Of a DNA stretch of 64,000 nt, positions 18,492-26,555 are shown in pieces. The first letter of the stretch is position 1. Each line of letters starts with the position of its first letter. The stretch comes from DTU098 sp964498525. Its GTDB lineage: Bacteria; Bacillota; Desulfotomaculia; Desulfotomaculales; Pelotomaculaceae. Position numbers and translations under genes: made by a program. Where the stretch lies: NCBI GenBank assembly GCA_964498525.1, contig CAZCGU010000014.1, positions 19,899 to 83,898 of the forward strand, given 5' to 3'. The notes under the pieces were generated by a model. The model was given only the letters and a program-made list of their open reading frames with translations. It did no database searches and had not been told where the DNA came from.

Positions 18492-19397
18492 ATGGAGCAA
18501 AGGGCCCGGGAGTGTAGGATTTTGAACAGAAGAATTGTCCAGGTTATTGCCTTGGTGGCTTTTAACGGCCATCTGGCCGGTTTTCTAAAGGGGACGGTAT
18601 ATAACGGAAGCCTGAAAAGGATTTGCGTACCGGTGCTTAACTGCACCTCCTGCCCCGGGGCATTGGGCTCCTGCCCCCTGGGTTTAATCCAGAGTTCTAT
18701 TCTTTTAGGCAATTACCAGCTCCTGGTTTTAACCATCGGAATTCTTCTCTTCCTGGGGGGTCTCCTGGGCAGGTTCATTTGCGGCTGGCTTTGCCCCTTC
18801 GGTCTGGTGCAGGAACTGCTCTATAAGCTGCCAACGCCCAAATACCGGCCGGGCCGGCAACTAAGCTGGCTGAATTACTTAAAATACATCGCCCTGGTCC
18901 TGTTTGTTTTTCTGCTGCCCGCCCTCGGTCTTCCCTATTTGAACGGTTCCGCCTTTTGCAAGTACTTGTGTCCCGCGGAGACCCTGGAAGCTTACCTGCC
19001 TTTGCTGGCCGTGCAGCCTTCCCTGATGGCAACGGCGGGATTTTTATTCAAGTGGAAATTGATTTTGCTGGCTGTCCTGGTAGTGTTGGCCGTACTTATT
19101 TGCAGGCCTTTTTGCAGGTATATCTGCCCCCTTGGTGCGGTTTACGGTCTTCTCAACCGGTTTAGCCTGCTGCGGCCGGGGGTTGACCGGGAGCATTGCA
19201 AAAAGTGCGGCGCCTGTCAAGAGCTTTGTGAATTGGGGCTGGATGTAGCCAACGCTTCCGATAACCCGGAATGTATCCGCTGCACCCAGTGTTTTGCGGG
19301 CTGCCGGGATAAGTTATTACGGATTGGGGTCCGCTATAATTTGCCGGCGTTCAATTTAAAGAAAAAACCGGATGGCCATAAAAACCATAAAGTGTAA
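18492..19397 (+). CDS. NapH/YccM-like membrane 4Fe-4S binding protein
   Basis: A 301-residue polytopic protein with about five membrane helices. It has the cysteine motifs of the NapH/MauN/polyferredoxin family: CTSCPGALGSCPLG after helix 1, CGWLCPFGLVQ, CKYLCP, and CRPFCRYICPLG before a two-cluster ferredoxin domain near the C-terminus (CKKCGACQELCELG and CIRCTQCFAGC). These proteins carry electrons between membrane quinol or flavin carriers and periplasmic or extracytoplasmic partners. It lies between a lipoprotein and a SUOX-like single-helix protein, so it could deliver electrons outward to a surface partner. ATG 18492 is annotated; TTG 18522 is an alternative with a GGGAGTG site upstream. 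Confidence 0.85.
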   Translation: MEQRARECRILNRRIVQVIALVAFNGHLAGFLKGTVYNGSLKRICVPVLNCTSCPGALGSCPLGLIQSSILLGNYQLLVLTIGILLFLGGLLGRFICGWLCPFGLVQELLYKLPTPKYRPGRQLSWLNYLKYIALVLFVFLLPALGLPYLNGSAFCKYLCPAETLEAYLPLLAVQPSLMATAGFLFKWKLILLAVLVVLAVLICRPFCRYICPLGAVYGLLNRFSLLRPGVDREHCKKCGACQELCELGLDVANASDNPECIRCTQCFAGCRDKLLRIGVRYNLPAFNLKKKPDGHKNHKV

Positions 19398-19496
19398 AAA
19401 GACGGGCGGGCCTGGGGCGGTTTTTACTGTAAAGGCCGCCTGGCAGGGGCAAGGGGCAGCGCAAGATATCCTGCTTAACCGGGGAGGCGGTTTAAA

Positions 19497-20015
19497 TTGA
19501 GGGAAGGCAAGGTTGCCGACCAAAAGAAAATCCTGCTGGCTGTAATTGCCCTGCTGGTCTTGATTGTTGCCGTTTTTTCGTTGTTAAACCGTAATGCTGA
19601 AGACCTTTCTGAGGAACAAATTCTGATCAAGGCCGGCGGCGCCACGCTGGGTGTCCTGACGGTAGCCGATCTTGAAGAATTGCCGGCGTTTCAAAGGAAA
19701 ATGGTGATTCAAGCCACCGGCGGCAGGACGAAACACGAGTTTACCGGCGTCCTGTTGCTGGACGCCTTAAACAGCATCGATCCCGGCCTGACCCGGGAAT
19801 ACACCAGAATTATTACCAGGGGCATTGACAATTACACGTCAGGCTTAAATATGTCGGAGGTTCTAAGACCAAACAACGTGTTTATTGTCTATGCCGATTA
19901 CGGGGAGCCCCTGCGCACAAAAACCGGCGGGGAGGGCGCCATGCGGATCATCATTTATCAGGATGAGTTCGGCCAGCGCTTTACCAATTTTCTCACCAGC
20001 CTGGAATTACAGTAG
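19497..20015 (+). CDS. Membrane-anchored SUOX-like domain protein
   Basis: A 172-residue protein with a single N-terminal helix (about 10-30; ILLAVIALLVLIVAVFSLL) and one compact extracytoplasmic domain that follows the sulfite-oxidase/molybdopterin-binding fold pattern (LTVADLEELPAFQ, GVLLLDALNSI, YGEPLRTKTGGEGAMRIII). TTG 19497 is preceded by GGGGAGG. It is the smallest SUOX-like member in the island and the only one held by an uncleaved N-terminal anchor. No cysteine is present in the domain, so molybdopterin binding by the usual thiolate is excluded. It follows the NapH-like gene after 99 bases. Confidence 0.7.
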   Translation: MREGKVADQKKILLAVIALLVLIVAVFSLLNRNAEDLSEEQILIKAGGATLGVLTVADLEELPAFQRKMVIQATGGRTKHEFTGVLLLDALNSIDPGLTREYTRIITRGIDNYTSGLNMSEVLRPNNVFIVYADYGEPLRTKTGGEGAMRIIIYQDEFGQRFTNFLTSLELQ

Positions 20016-20137
20016 GTAGTCAATTTAGATTAAAAAAAGAAATATTCAAGGCTGGTTGCGTTGTATTTATTTGGAAGGAAGTCCTTTTGACCGGTAGCGG
20101 ATACCCGGAGCGAATTAAAAGAGAGGTGGATTTTCCA

Positions 20138-21559
20138 GTGCAAAGTAAGAGCAAGTACGGGTTGGGTAAACTGGTTGCCGTATTTTTGATGCTGGGATTA
20201 ATACTTGGATTGGGCGGCGCTTTACCCGCGGTTGCCGTCGACATAGGTGGAGGCGCCGGCGGGGGTGTGCCCGTTACCTTAAACCTGAGTAAGAACACGG
20301 CCATGGTTGGGGACACTGTTACCGCATCGGGTAAGAATATCCCAAATGACTGGGTCCCCCTAAAAGTGCTGGACAGTGACCAGAACATAGTTGTATTTGA
20401 CGCCACAAAGTCTGACGCCGCCGGCAGTTACAGCATTAATTTTATTGTGCCGGAAGGCGTTAAAGGGAACTTAACAGTTATAGCGGGGTCCGGCAGTAAA
20501 GTGGCCACAATGACTCTTACAGTAACAAGCCTTCCCAGCAGCGGTGGCGGGGGAGGAGGAGGCGGCGGCGGAGCATCACCGGCAGCCAGCACCACAGGGC
20601 AGGCCACTATAAATCCCATTGCCGGTGGTAAGGTCAGTCTGGGCAGCGATGCTTCAATTAATATCCCGGCCGGCGCCTTAAAGGGAGCGACCAGTGTCAA
20701 TGTCACCATTCAAAAGGTGAGCGAACCCCAGGCGTTTCCCGCAGGGTTTAAACTTATGGGTTCCGTTTACGAGTTCAAGGTGGGCGGCAGCGCAGAGTAT
20801 ACGTTTAACAAACCGGTCAGCCTGACCTTCAGCTTTGATCCAGCTTCTGTACCCGCCGGGGAGACGCCCTCTGTTTACTACTACGACGAAGCTTCTGCCC
20901 AGTGGGTAAACCTGGGCGGCACCGTATCAAACGGCACTATAACGCTTACCATAAATCACTTCACCTGCTTTGCGGTGCTTGTAAAGGAAGCAGCGGGTGA
21001 ACCGGGTACTGTTACACCGGATCAGCCGGCGCCCGCACAGCTCTTTTCCGACGTTCCGGCCTCCCACTGGGCTGCCGGCGCCATCAAAGAATTAAGTGAA
21101 ATGGGCTGCATCAGCGGCTACCCCGACGGTACTTTCAAGCCGGAAAGCAAGATCACCCGGGCTGAATTCGCCGTGGTTCTGACCAAGGCCTACAAAATGG
21201 AAATTGCCGCCGGCAAGGTTTTTGACGATACCGCCGCCCACTGGGCCGGGGACTACATCGCCAGCGCTTACGCCGCCGGCGTCATCAGCGGTTACAACGA
21301 CACCAATTTCGGGCCCGATGACCCGATCACCCGGGAGCAGATGGCTGTGCTGATTGTCAAGGCAGCGAAGATTTCCCCCGCAGCGGGAGAGTCCCAGTTT
21401 GCCGACAGCGGCGGCATTTCCGGTTGGGCTGAAGTGGCCGTTGCCGCCGCGGCGGAAAACGGGATCATCAACGGTTATCCCGACAATACTTTCCGGCCCC
21501 AGGGCAACGCCACCAGGGCAGAAGCTGTCACGGTAATTATTAAGTCGTTGAAGAAATAA
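20138..21559 (+). CDS. SLH-anchored protein with ZU5-like domain
   Basis: A 473-residue secreted protein. GTG 20138 is chosen because GAGAGGTGG lies upstream and its N-terminus (SKYGLGKLVAVF) parallels that of the giant protein at 11366 (SKNGLGKLAVML). TTG 20087 would add 17 residues. After a signal peptide ending near AVAV come an Ig-like/carboxypeptidase-regulatory-type domain (about 45-135), a poly-Gly linker of ten glycines, a ZU5-like domain (160-285; NIPAGALKGATSVNVTIQKV), and three SLH domains (300-473). It has no SUOX-like domain. The ZU5-like domain is a diverged relative of the duplicated pair at 3112-3883. It is likely structural or a spacer in the wall. Confidence 0.8.
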   Translation: MQSKSKYGLGKLVAVFLMLGLILGLGGALPAVAVDIGGGAGGGVPVTLNLSKNTAMVGDTVTASGKNIPNDWVPLKVLDSDQNIVVFDATKSDAAGSYSINFIVPEGVKGNLTVIAGSGSKVATMTLTVTSLPSSGGGGGGGGGGASPAASTTGQATINPIAGGKVSLGSDASINIPAGALKGATSVNVTIQKVSEPQAFPAGFKLMGSVYEFKVGGSAEYTFNKPVSLTFSFDPASVPAGETPSVYYYDEASAQWVNLGGTVSNGTITLTINHFTCFAVLVKEAAGEPGTVTPDQPAPAQLFSDVPASHWAAGAIKELSEMGCISGYPDGTFKPESKITRAEFAVVLTKAYKMEIAAGKVFDDTAAHWAGDYIASAYAAGVISGYNDTNFGPDDPITREQMAVLIVKAAKISPAAGESQFADSGGISGWAEVAVAAAAENGIINGYPDNTFRPQGNATRAEAVTVIIKSLKK

Positions 21560-21600
21560 GTTTTTCTGCCAATCGTTTTTCCACCCGGGCCGAAAGGATA

Positions 21601-21679
21601 GCCGGCCAGACGCGGTAAGGAGCCGGGTGCGGTATTTTCGTTCCCGGCTCTTAAGCGGATAGTTGCCTGCCTGGCCGGC
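21601..21679 (+). promoter_or_regulatory. Nested stem-loop element upstream of the phosphoesterase gene
   Basis: GCCGGCCAG (21601-21609) pairs perfectly with CTGGCCGGC (21671-21679) and encloses a hairpin GAGCCGGG (21620-21627)/CCCGGCTC (21643-21650). This makes a two-stem structured RNA of about 79 nt, 60 bases before the start codon. The inner hairpin is followed by TTAAG rather than a T run, so a simple terminator is less likely than a leader or attenuator. I could not assign it to a known riboswitch class. Confidence 0.45.
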
Positions 21680-21741
21680 AGCCCCGGGGATCATAGAGGA
21701 TAAAAAACGGATCCCTACTTGGAATAAAAGGAGTAACGCAC

Positions 21742-23307
21742 ATGAGGCCTGGAAATGCCGCTTGTAAAAGAAAAATACCGCCGGCGACGGGGATAGCAGG
21801 CCTGGTTTTCCTGTTATGGGCGGTTTCTTGCTGCTGGTTTTTCACACCGGCGGCCTTGGCCGGAGATTCCTCCGGCCCAAAGCAGATTATCCTGACCTGG
21901 ACCGGGGATCCCGCGGGATCCCAGACAATTACCTGGCTAACACCGGATAACACGCCGGCCCGGGTGCAGTATTTAAGCTATGATGAATTTAGCGGAAATT
22001 TCGCTGCCGCTTTGGAAGTCAGTGCCGGTTGTTCGGTGTTCGACAGCACTAATTACCGTTTTACAGCGAACATAACGGGCCTGCAGCCGGGAACAAAGTA
22101 TATCTACCGGGCAGGCAACGATGGGGCCTGGAGTGAGGTTTTGTCCTTTACCACCGCAGAGGACACTCGGGAATTCACCTTTTTGTACATGGGGGATGTA
22201 CAGGCGGGATACGCCCAATGGGGCGAAATTCTGGGTTCGGTTTATCAGGCCTGCCCCCAAATCAAGTTTGCCCTCCTGGGCGGGGATTTGACGGATAACG
22301 GCAGCGACGCCAAGGAGTGGGGCCAGTTTCTTGATGCCGCCACCGGCGTTTTTTCTTTGATTCCGGTCCTGCCGACTCTGGGGAACCACGATGGGAGTAT
22401 GTATATGAAGTTTTTTGCCCTGCCACAAAATGGCCCAGCAGGCCTGGAGCAGGAGTTTTACTCCTTTGATTACGGGAATGCCCATTTTGTAGTGCTGGAC
22501 AGCGGCAACAACACAAATGAAAGGGCCAAAGAGTGGCTTCAAGAAGACCTCCAGGGTACAACAAAAAAGTGGAAATTTGCCGTTTTTCACAGGCCGGCCT
22601 ATCCAGCCACCTATGACTACAAGGAAATTGACAAATCCATACGCGCCAACTGGATCCCAATTCTGGAACAGAACAGGGTAGACATGGTTTTTGTAGGACA
22701 CCAGCATGAGTATATGCGGACTCATCCCATTTATCAGAATGAAATCCAGACAGACCCGGCGGCCTACGGGATTGTTTACGTGATGGGCAACGCCGGTTCC
22801 AAGATGTACGCCAAGGGCGGGGAGTTTCCCTATATTGCCGCTGAACAGACCGGCAGCAACTACCAAATCGTAGAAATTAACGACAGTCTCTTGACCCTGA
22901 CAGCAAGGGAAACAACCGGCGAGTTGATTGAAACCTATACCATAAACAAGGATGATCCGGCTCCCCCGAAACCCACCTACACACTGACCACCGGACCGGA
23001 TTCCGCCTATACGTTCGGGACAACAGCTGAAGGCGTCACAACCTTTACTGTCAATGCCGGTGCGGCAGGGTTTAAGTATTTTACGGTGGACGTTACGCCG
23101 GTTGTTCCCCACAGCGGCAAGGAAACAGTTGTTTTTAGCCATTTAAGAAACGGCAGTCAGCTGGGAATTAACGCCGCCAGGGCTGATTTTGACCAGGTTT
23201 ACGCCGCCCAGGCCGGTTTTAATGTCCGGCAGGGTGATCTCATCAAGGTCTTTATGGTCGACCATTTGACCAGTGACACCTGCATTAACCCTGTGATTCT
23301 ACAGTAA
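21742..23307 (+). CDS. Secreted purple-acid-phosphatase-like metallophosphoesterase
   Basis: A 521-residue protein with a signal peptide (ends near ALAGD, residue 35), a fibronectin-III-like N-terminal domain typical of purple acid phosphatases (40-130; PKQIILTWTGDP, GLQPGTKYIYRAG) and a calcineurin-type catalytic domain (135-395). All metal-binding motifs are present: GDVQ, GGDLTDNG, GNHDG, FHRPAYP and GHQHEYMRT. It should hydrolyse phosphate esters outside the cell. After a short Pro linker the last ~110 residues (413-521) match the C-terminal domain of the giant protein at 11366-16717, ending in the same NPVILQ. ATG 21742 follows AAAAGGAG. The shared tail suggests a common attachment or docking function. 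Confidence 0.88.
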   Translation: MRPGNAACKRKIPPATGIAGLVFLLWAVSCCWFFTPAALAGDSSGPKQIILTWTGDPAGSQTITWLTPDNTPARVQYLSYDEFSGNFAAALEVSAGCSVFDSTNYRFTANITGLQPGTKYIYRAGNDGAWSEVLSFTTAEDTREFTFLYMGDVQAGYAQWGEILGSVYQACPQIKFALLGGDLTDNGSDAKEWGQFLDAATGVFSLIPVLPTLGNHDGSMYMKFFALPQNGPAGLEQEFYSFDYGNAHFVVLDSGNNTNERAKEWLQEDLQGTTKKWKFAVFHRPAYPATYDYKEIDKSIRANWIPILEQNRVDMVFVGHQHEYMRTHPIYQNEIQTDPAAYGIVYVMGNAGSKMYAKGGEFPYIAAEQTGSNYQIVEINDSLLTLTARETTGELIETYTINKDDPAPPKPTYTLTTGPDSAYTFGTTAEGVTTFTVNAGAAGFKYFTVDVTPVVPHSGKETVVFSHLRNGSQLGINAARADFDQVYAAQAGFNVRQGDLIKVFMVDHLTSDTCINPVILQ

Positions 23308-23329
23308 TGCCCGGGGGGGGGTCGAACAA

Positions 23330-24094
23330 CTGAGCGCTGTTATTGTTAATGAACTAACCTACAGGTATCAGCCGGCGGAGGAGGAAGTATTGAGCAAAGT
23401 AAGCTTCCGGGTTGGCCAGGGGGAGATCGTGGCGCTTCTGGGGTTAAGTGGATGCGGCAAGAGTACTTTGTGTCTTTGTTTAGGCGGCATTATTCCCCAC
23501 TGCCTGGGGGGTGAAATGACCGGGGGGATTCTGGTGAACGGAAAGAAAACAAGGGATTGCCCGGTAGCCCAACTGGCCCTGGAAGTGGGTCTGGTTTTCC
23601 AGGACCCGGATACCCAGCTTTTTTTGCCCACCGTGGAGGATGAATTGGCCTTTGCTCCGGAAAACCTTTGCCTGCCGGTGGAAGAGGTGGAAGCAAGGGT
23701 TGGCAACGTTTTGACGATCCTGGGGATCAACGACTTGAGGTACGCAAATCCGAAGAATTTATCGGGCGGGCAAAAACAACTGGTTGCCCTGGGCGCAGTC
23801 CTGTCTTTAGATCCCGGTATCCTGGTGCTGGATGAAGTCATGGCCCCTCTGGACCCGGAGAGTAAAAAAAGAATCAGCGACGCTGTCAATGCTTTACGCC
23901 AGAGGGGTAAAACGGTTCTGGTTGTTGAACATGATCTGGAAGCCGTCTCCTTTGCGGATCGTATTCTCGTGCTGGAAAACGGCAGACTGATCAAGGACGG
24001 ACAGGCCCCGGACGTACTGGGAGAGCGTGAATTCCTGCTCCGTCATAAGCTTGAATTAGAGGATGAGCTGAGGATTAAAAGATGGGATTTATAA
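23330..24094 (+). CDS. ECF transporter ATPase A1 (start uncertain)
   Basis: An ABC ATPase with Walker A GLSGCGKST, Q-loop FQDPDTQLF, signature LSGGQKQ, Walker B ILVLDEVMAPLD and switch His in VVEHD, as in EcfA. A strong ribosome site precedes TTG 23390. Starting there, however, would remove strand 1 and the adenine-stacking A-loop, which are clearly encoded upstream in the same frame (VIVNELTYRYQ). No ATG/GTG/TTG lies in that extension, only CTG 23330. An ATG at 23307 (TAATG overlap with the previous stop) would be in frame if the 9-G tract at 23313-23321 had ten Gs. The gene therefore uses CTG, or has a homopolymer frameshift. It overlaps the second ATPase gene by 13 bp. Confidence 0.8.
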   Translation: MSAVIVNELTYRYQPAEEEVLSKVSFRVGQGEIVALLGLSGCGKSTLCLCLGGIIPHCLGGEMTGGILVNGKKTRDCPVAQLALEVGLVFQDPDTQLFLPTVEDELAFAPENLCLPVEEVEARVGNVLTILGINDLRYANPKNLSGGQKQLVALGAVLSLDPGILVLDEVMAPLDPESKKRISDAVNALRQRGKTVLVVEHDLEAVSFADRILVLENGRLIKDGQAPDVLGEREFLLRHKLELEDELRIKRWDL

Positions 24095-24762
24095 AATTTA
24101 TTGATGTCGGTTTTAGCTACCCAGGTCAAAACAAACCTGTTTTGCAGGATGTTAATTTAAGCATCCCCAAAGAGGGGGTTACCGCAGTTATTGGACCGAA
24201 CGGCAGCGGTAAGACAACATTCTCCAAACTGCTCATGGGCATATTGAAACCAACCGGGGGCTTGATCCGCCTGGACGGAGAACCCCTGTCCAGTCTGAAC
24301 CTGGCCCAAACCGGCCGCCGGGTCGGCTATGTTTTTCAAAACCCCGGTAAACAGTTGTTCTGTGAAACGGTGGAGGAAGAGATCGGTTTCGGTCTGCAAA
24401 ACCTTGGCCTGACCCCGGAACAGGTATCCAGGAAAGCCAGGGAGATCATGGAATACTTTGAGCTGACCCGGTATTCCCAGTCCTTTCCCTTGAGTTTGAG
24501 TACGGGGGAAAAAAGGCGTCTGGCCATAGCGGCGGTTTTGGCTCTGGAACCGGATCTGCTTGTCCTGGATGAACCAACGGCGGGTCTGGACCCCTACCGG
24601 AAGAAATTACTGGGTGATTATCTGGAAAGGGTTATAGCTTCCCAAAGGGGTGTGGTTATAATCAGTCACGACCACAGATTTATCAATAAATACGCCACCC
24701 GCTTAATCCGGTTGGAAGGGGGACAGTTCGCGGAGGTGGGACCAACAGGGAATCATCACTAA
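24082..24762 (+). CDS. ECF transporter ATPase A2
   Basis: A 226-residue ABC ATPase with A-loop segment FIDVGFSYPGQNKPVL, Walker A GPNGSGKTT, Q-loop FQNPGKQLF, a slightly altered signature LSTGEKRRLAIA, Walker B LLVLDEPTAGLD and switch His ISHDH. With the preceding ATPase it would form the EcfA-A' heterodimer that drives S components through the T protein. It starts inside the previous gene (13-bp overlap) and is followed after 42 bases by the T component gene, a standard ecfA1-ecfA2-ecfT layout. The Ser-Thr-Gly-Glu form of the signature motif is seen in EcfA proteins and is not a defect. Confidence 0.9.
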   Translation: MGFIKFIDVGFSYPGQNKPVLQDVNLSIPKEGVTAVIGPNGSGKTTFSKLLMGILKPTGGLIRLDGEPLSSLNLAQTGRRVGYVFQNPGKQLFCETVEEEIGFGLQNLGLTPEQVSRKAREIMEYFELTRYSQSFPLSLSTGEKRRLAIAAVLALEPDLLVLDEPTAGLDPYRKKLLGDYLERVIASQRGVVIISHDHRFINKYATRLIRLEGGQFAEVGPTGNHH

Positions 24763-24804
24763 TCAGGAATGTCCCCCAAATGAGTGAAAGACAGGAAAAA
24801 TATC

Positions 24805-25539
24805 ATGATTAACTTCGACCCCAGGACCAAAATAGTTGTTATCCTATGCCTTTCAACTCTGGCTGTTTTTTTAAATACCCCCGTTTTATTATTGTTTTTG
24901 TTTGTCTTTACGCTGTTTTTGTTAATGTTGCTGCGGGTTAATTTTTTTTCGATCATGGGGAAATTCAAGAAGCTGATACCCTTATTGCTGGCGATGCTGA
25001 TCATCCAAAGCGTCTTTGCCCCGGGGGGAAAGGTGCTGTTTTCCCTGGGGGATGTTAATGTTCTTACTTCCCACGGTATCAGTTCCGCACTTTGCATTTT
25101 GTTCAGGATGCTAACTTTCTTTGCTTCGGCGATGCTAATCATGACCAGCAGTCCCAAGGATTATATTCTGGCCCTGGTCCAGTTCAAGATACCTTACGAG
25201 ATAGCCTTTATGGTTATGGTGGCATTTCGTTTCCTGCCGATTTTTATGGAAGAAATTAAAGACACCCTGATAGCAATACAGCTCCGGGGTGTTGATTTGC
25301 AAAATATCCCCTGGAAAAATAAGCTTAAGTTTTACACTCATTTTTTTACCCCCCTGCTCACCAGTGTCCTGATTAAAGCCCGCCAGTTGTCCATTACCAT
25401 GGAGGCAAGGGCCTTCAGGGTATACAGGCGTCGTACCTACCTGCGGGTTTTAAAATACAGCAGGGCAGATTACCTGGTTATGGCTGCTTTTATTATATTT
25501 ACTCTGGCAGTGCTGCTGAAGGACTTTATTAATACTTAA
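24805..25539 (+). CDS. ecfT: ECF transporter T component
   Basis: A 244-residue membrane protein with a typical EcfT beginning (MINFDPRTKIVVIL), about five helices, and two coupling motifs in the C-terminal half (IQLRGVDLQ and TMEARAFRV). These contact the grooves of the two ATPases. ATG 24805 is chosen because family members begin at the DPRTK motif and AGGA lies upstream; GTG 24784 would add seven residues. It is the scaffold linking the ATPases to an S component. Candidate S proteins in the window are the truncated gene at the left edge and possibly the Gx-family protein at 25980. Confidence 0.88.
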   Translation: MINFDPRTKIVVILCLSTLAVFLNTPVLLLFLFVFTLFLLMLLRVNFFSIMGKFKKLIPLLLAMLIIQSVFAPGGKVLFSLGDVNVLTSHGISSALCILFRMLTFFASAMLIMTSSPKDYILALVQFKIPYEIAFMVMVAFRFLPIFMEEIKDTLIAIQLRGVDLQNIPWKNKLKFYTHFFTPLLTSVLIKARQLSITMEARAFRVYRRRTYLRVLKYSRADYLVMAAFIIFTLAVLLKDFINT

Positions 25540-25550
25540 CAGGTGTATAA

Positions 25551-25958
25551 ATGTTCAAAGATGAAGGCCCTGCGATCTCCGTGAAAAAACTGGACCACTT
25601 TCTGACCATCGCCCTCCTGACCCTGTTTTTAGTGAGCCTGGCTACGTTTTGTCTTTTACAGGGCAGCCCCGCAGGTGAGAACATGACTGTTGAGATCTAT
25701 AAGAGCGGCCAACTGTACCGGGTAATCCCTTTGCCGGCGCCCGACGAAGACATAAAGATTGAGGATCCCGGGGGGCACTACAATTTGGTGGAGATTAAAG
25801 ACGGCAGGGTAAGGGTTAAAGAAGCCGACTGTCCCAACCAAATATGTGTTAAAACTGGTTGGCTGAGTAAGCCCGGTCAGATATCCTTTTGTGCGCCAAA
25901 TAAAGTTAAGGTGGTTATCAAGTGTCAGTCTGACCGGGTGGACACCATTACCTATTGA
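25551..25958 (+). CDS. NusG domain II-containing protein
   Basis: A 135-residue protein with one N-terminal membrane helix (about 15-37) and an extracytoplasmic NusG-II (PF07009) domain. The domain has the characteristic motif ADCPNQICVKTGWLSKPGQ followed by a second Cys segment (SFCAPNKVKVVI). Such proteins are commonly encoded beside Gx-transporter (HepS1-like) genes, and often near FMN-transfer or Rnf genes, in Clostridia. The three cysteines could form a disulfide or bind metal. It lies 11 bases after ecfT and 21 before the Gx gene, so it is part of the same operon. Confidence 0.85.
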   Translation: MFKDEGPAISVKKLDHFLTIALLTLFLVSLATFCLLQGSPAGENMTVEIYKSGQLYRVIPLPAPDEDIKIEDPGGHYNLVEIKDGRVRVKEADCPNQICVKTGWLSKPGQISFCAPNKVKVVIKCQSDRVDTITY

Positions 25959-25979
25959 TTCCGGAAATGAGGGGGATAA

Positions 25980-26522
25980 TTGCTTAACACCAGGCGTATT
26001 GCGATCATAGCCATATTTGTGGCCCTGGCTGTAGTTTTAAACATAGTGGAAAGGTCGATTATTCTCCCCGGCGTTCACCCGGGTGTTAAACTGGGGTTGG
26101 CCAATGTAATTACTTTGTTGTCAATTCTGATGCTGGGTCCGGGGGACGCTTTTTTAATTGTTGCTTTGAGGTGTTTGATGGGGGTTTTTATTGCAGGTAA
26201 CCCGGTTAGTTTCTTGTTCAGTTTTACCGGGGGCATGCTGAGTACCCTGGTTATGATTGTTATGTGGAACTATTTAAATAAATTTACCAGCATTGTCAAG
26301 ATCAGCATGACAGGCGCGGTTTTTCACAATGCCGGCCAGTTAATAATAGCCGCCTTGCTGGTCCAGTCCTGGCAAGTTTATGTTTTTTTACCTGTCTTGA
26401 TGCTCTCTGCCGTTACAACAGGTTATGTTGTCGGTGTTTTAACGAAACAAATACATAGGTCCCTGATTGACAGGAACATCGGAATATGGCCCGGATCCCG
26501 GGTAAGAAGCACACCCGGCTAA
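25980..26522 (+). CDS. Gx transporter / HepS1-like membrane protein (PF07456)
   Basis: A 180-residue, very hydrophobic protein with five or six helices. The motif LPGVHPGVKLGLANVITL is diagnostic of the family often labelled 'heptaprenyl diphosphate synthase component I'. That name is misleading. The family is a membrane S-component-like protein now usually called Gx transporter, and no prenyl-synthase motif is present. TTG 25980 follows GAGGGGG. It directly follows the NusG-II gene, its usual partner, and an ECF energising module, so it may be the local S component. The substrate is unknown. Confidence 0.8.
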   Translation: MLNTRRIAIIAIFVALAVVLNIVERSIILPGVHPGVKLGLANVITLLSILMLGPGDAFLIVALRCLMGVFIAGNPVSFLFSFTGGMLSTLVMIVMWNYLNKFTSIVKISMTGAVFHNAGQLIIAALLVQSWQVYVFLPVLMLSAVTTGYVVGVLTKQIHRSLIDRNIGIWPGSRVRSTPG

Positions 26523-26555
26523 AAATATTATAATGGGCCCAAGGGGTGATTATAT

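Noticed and set aside
25980..26522. 'Heptaprenyl diphosphate synthase component I' as a name
   Set aside because: The sequence is a polytopic membrane protein with no prenyl-synthase Asp motifs. The name is a legacy label; I used Gx transporter-like.
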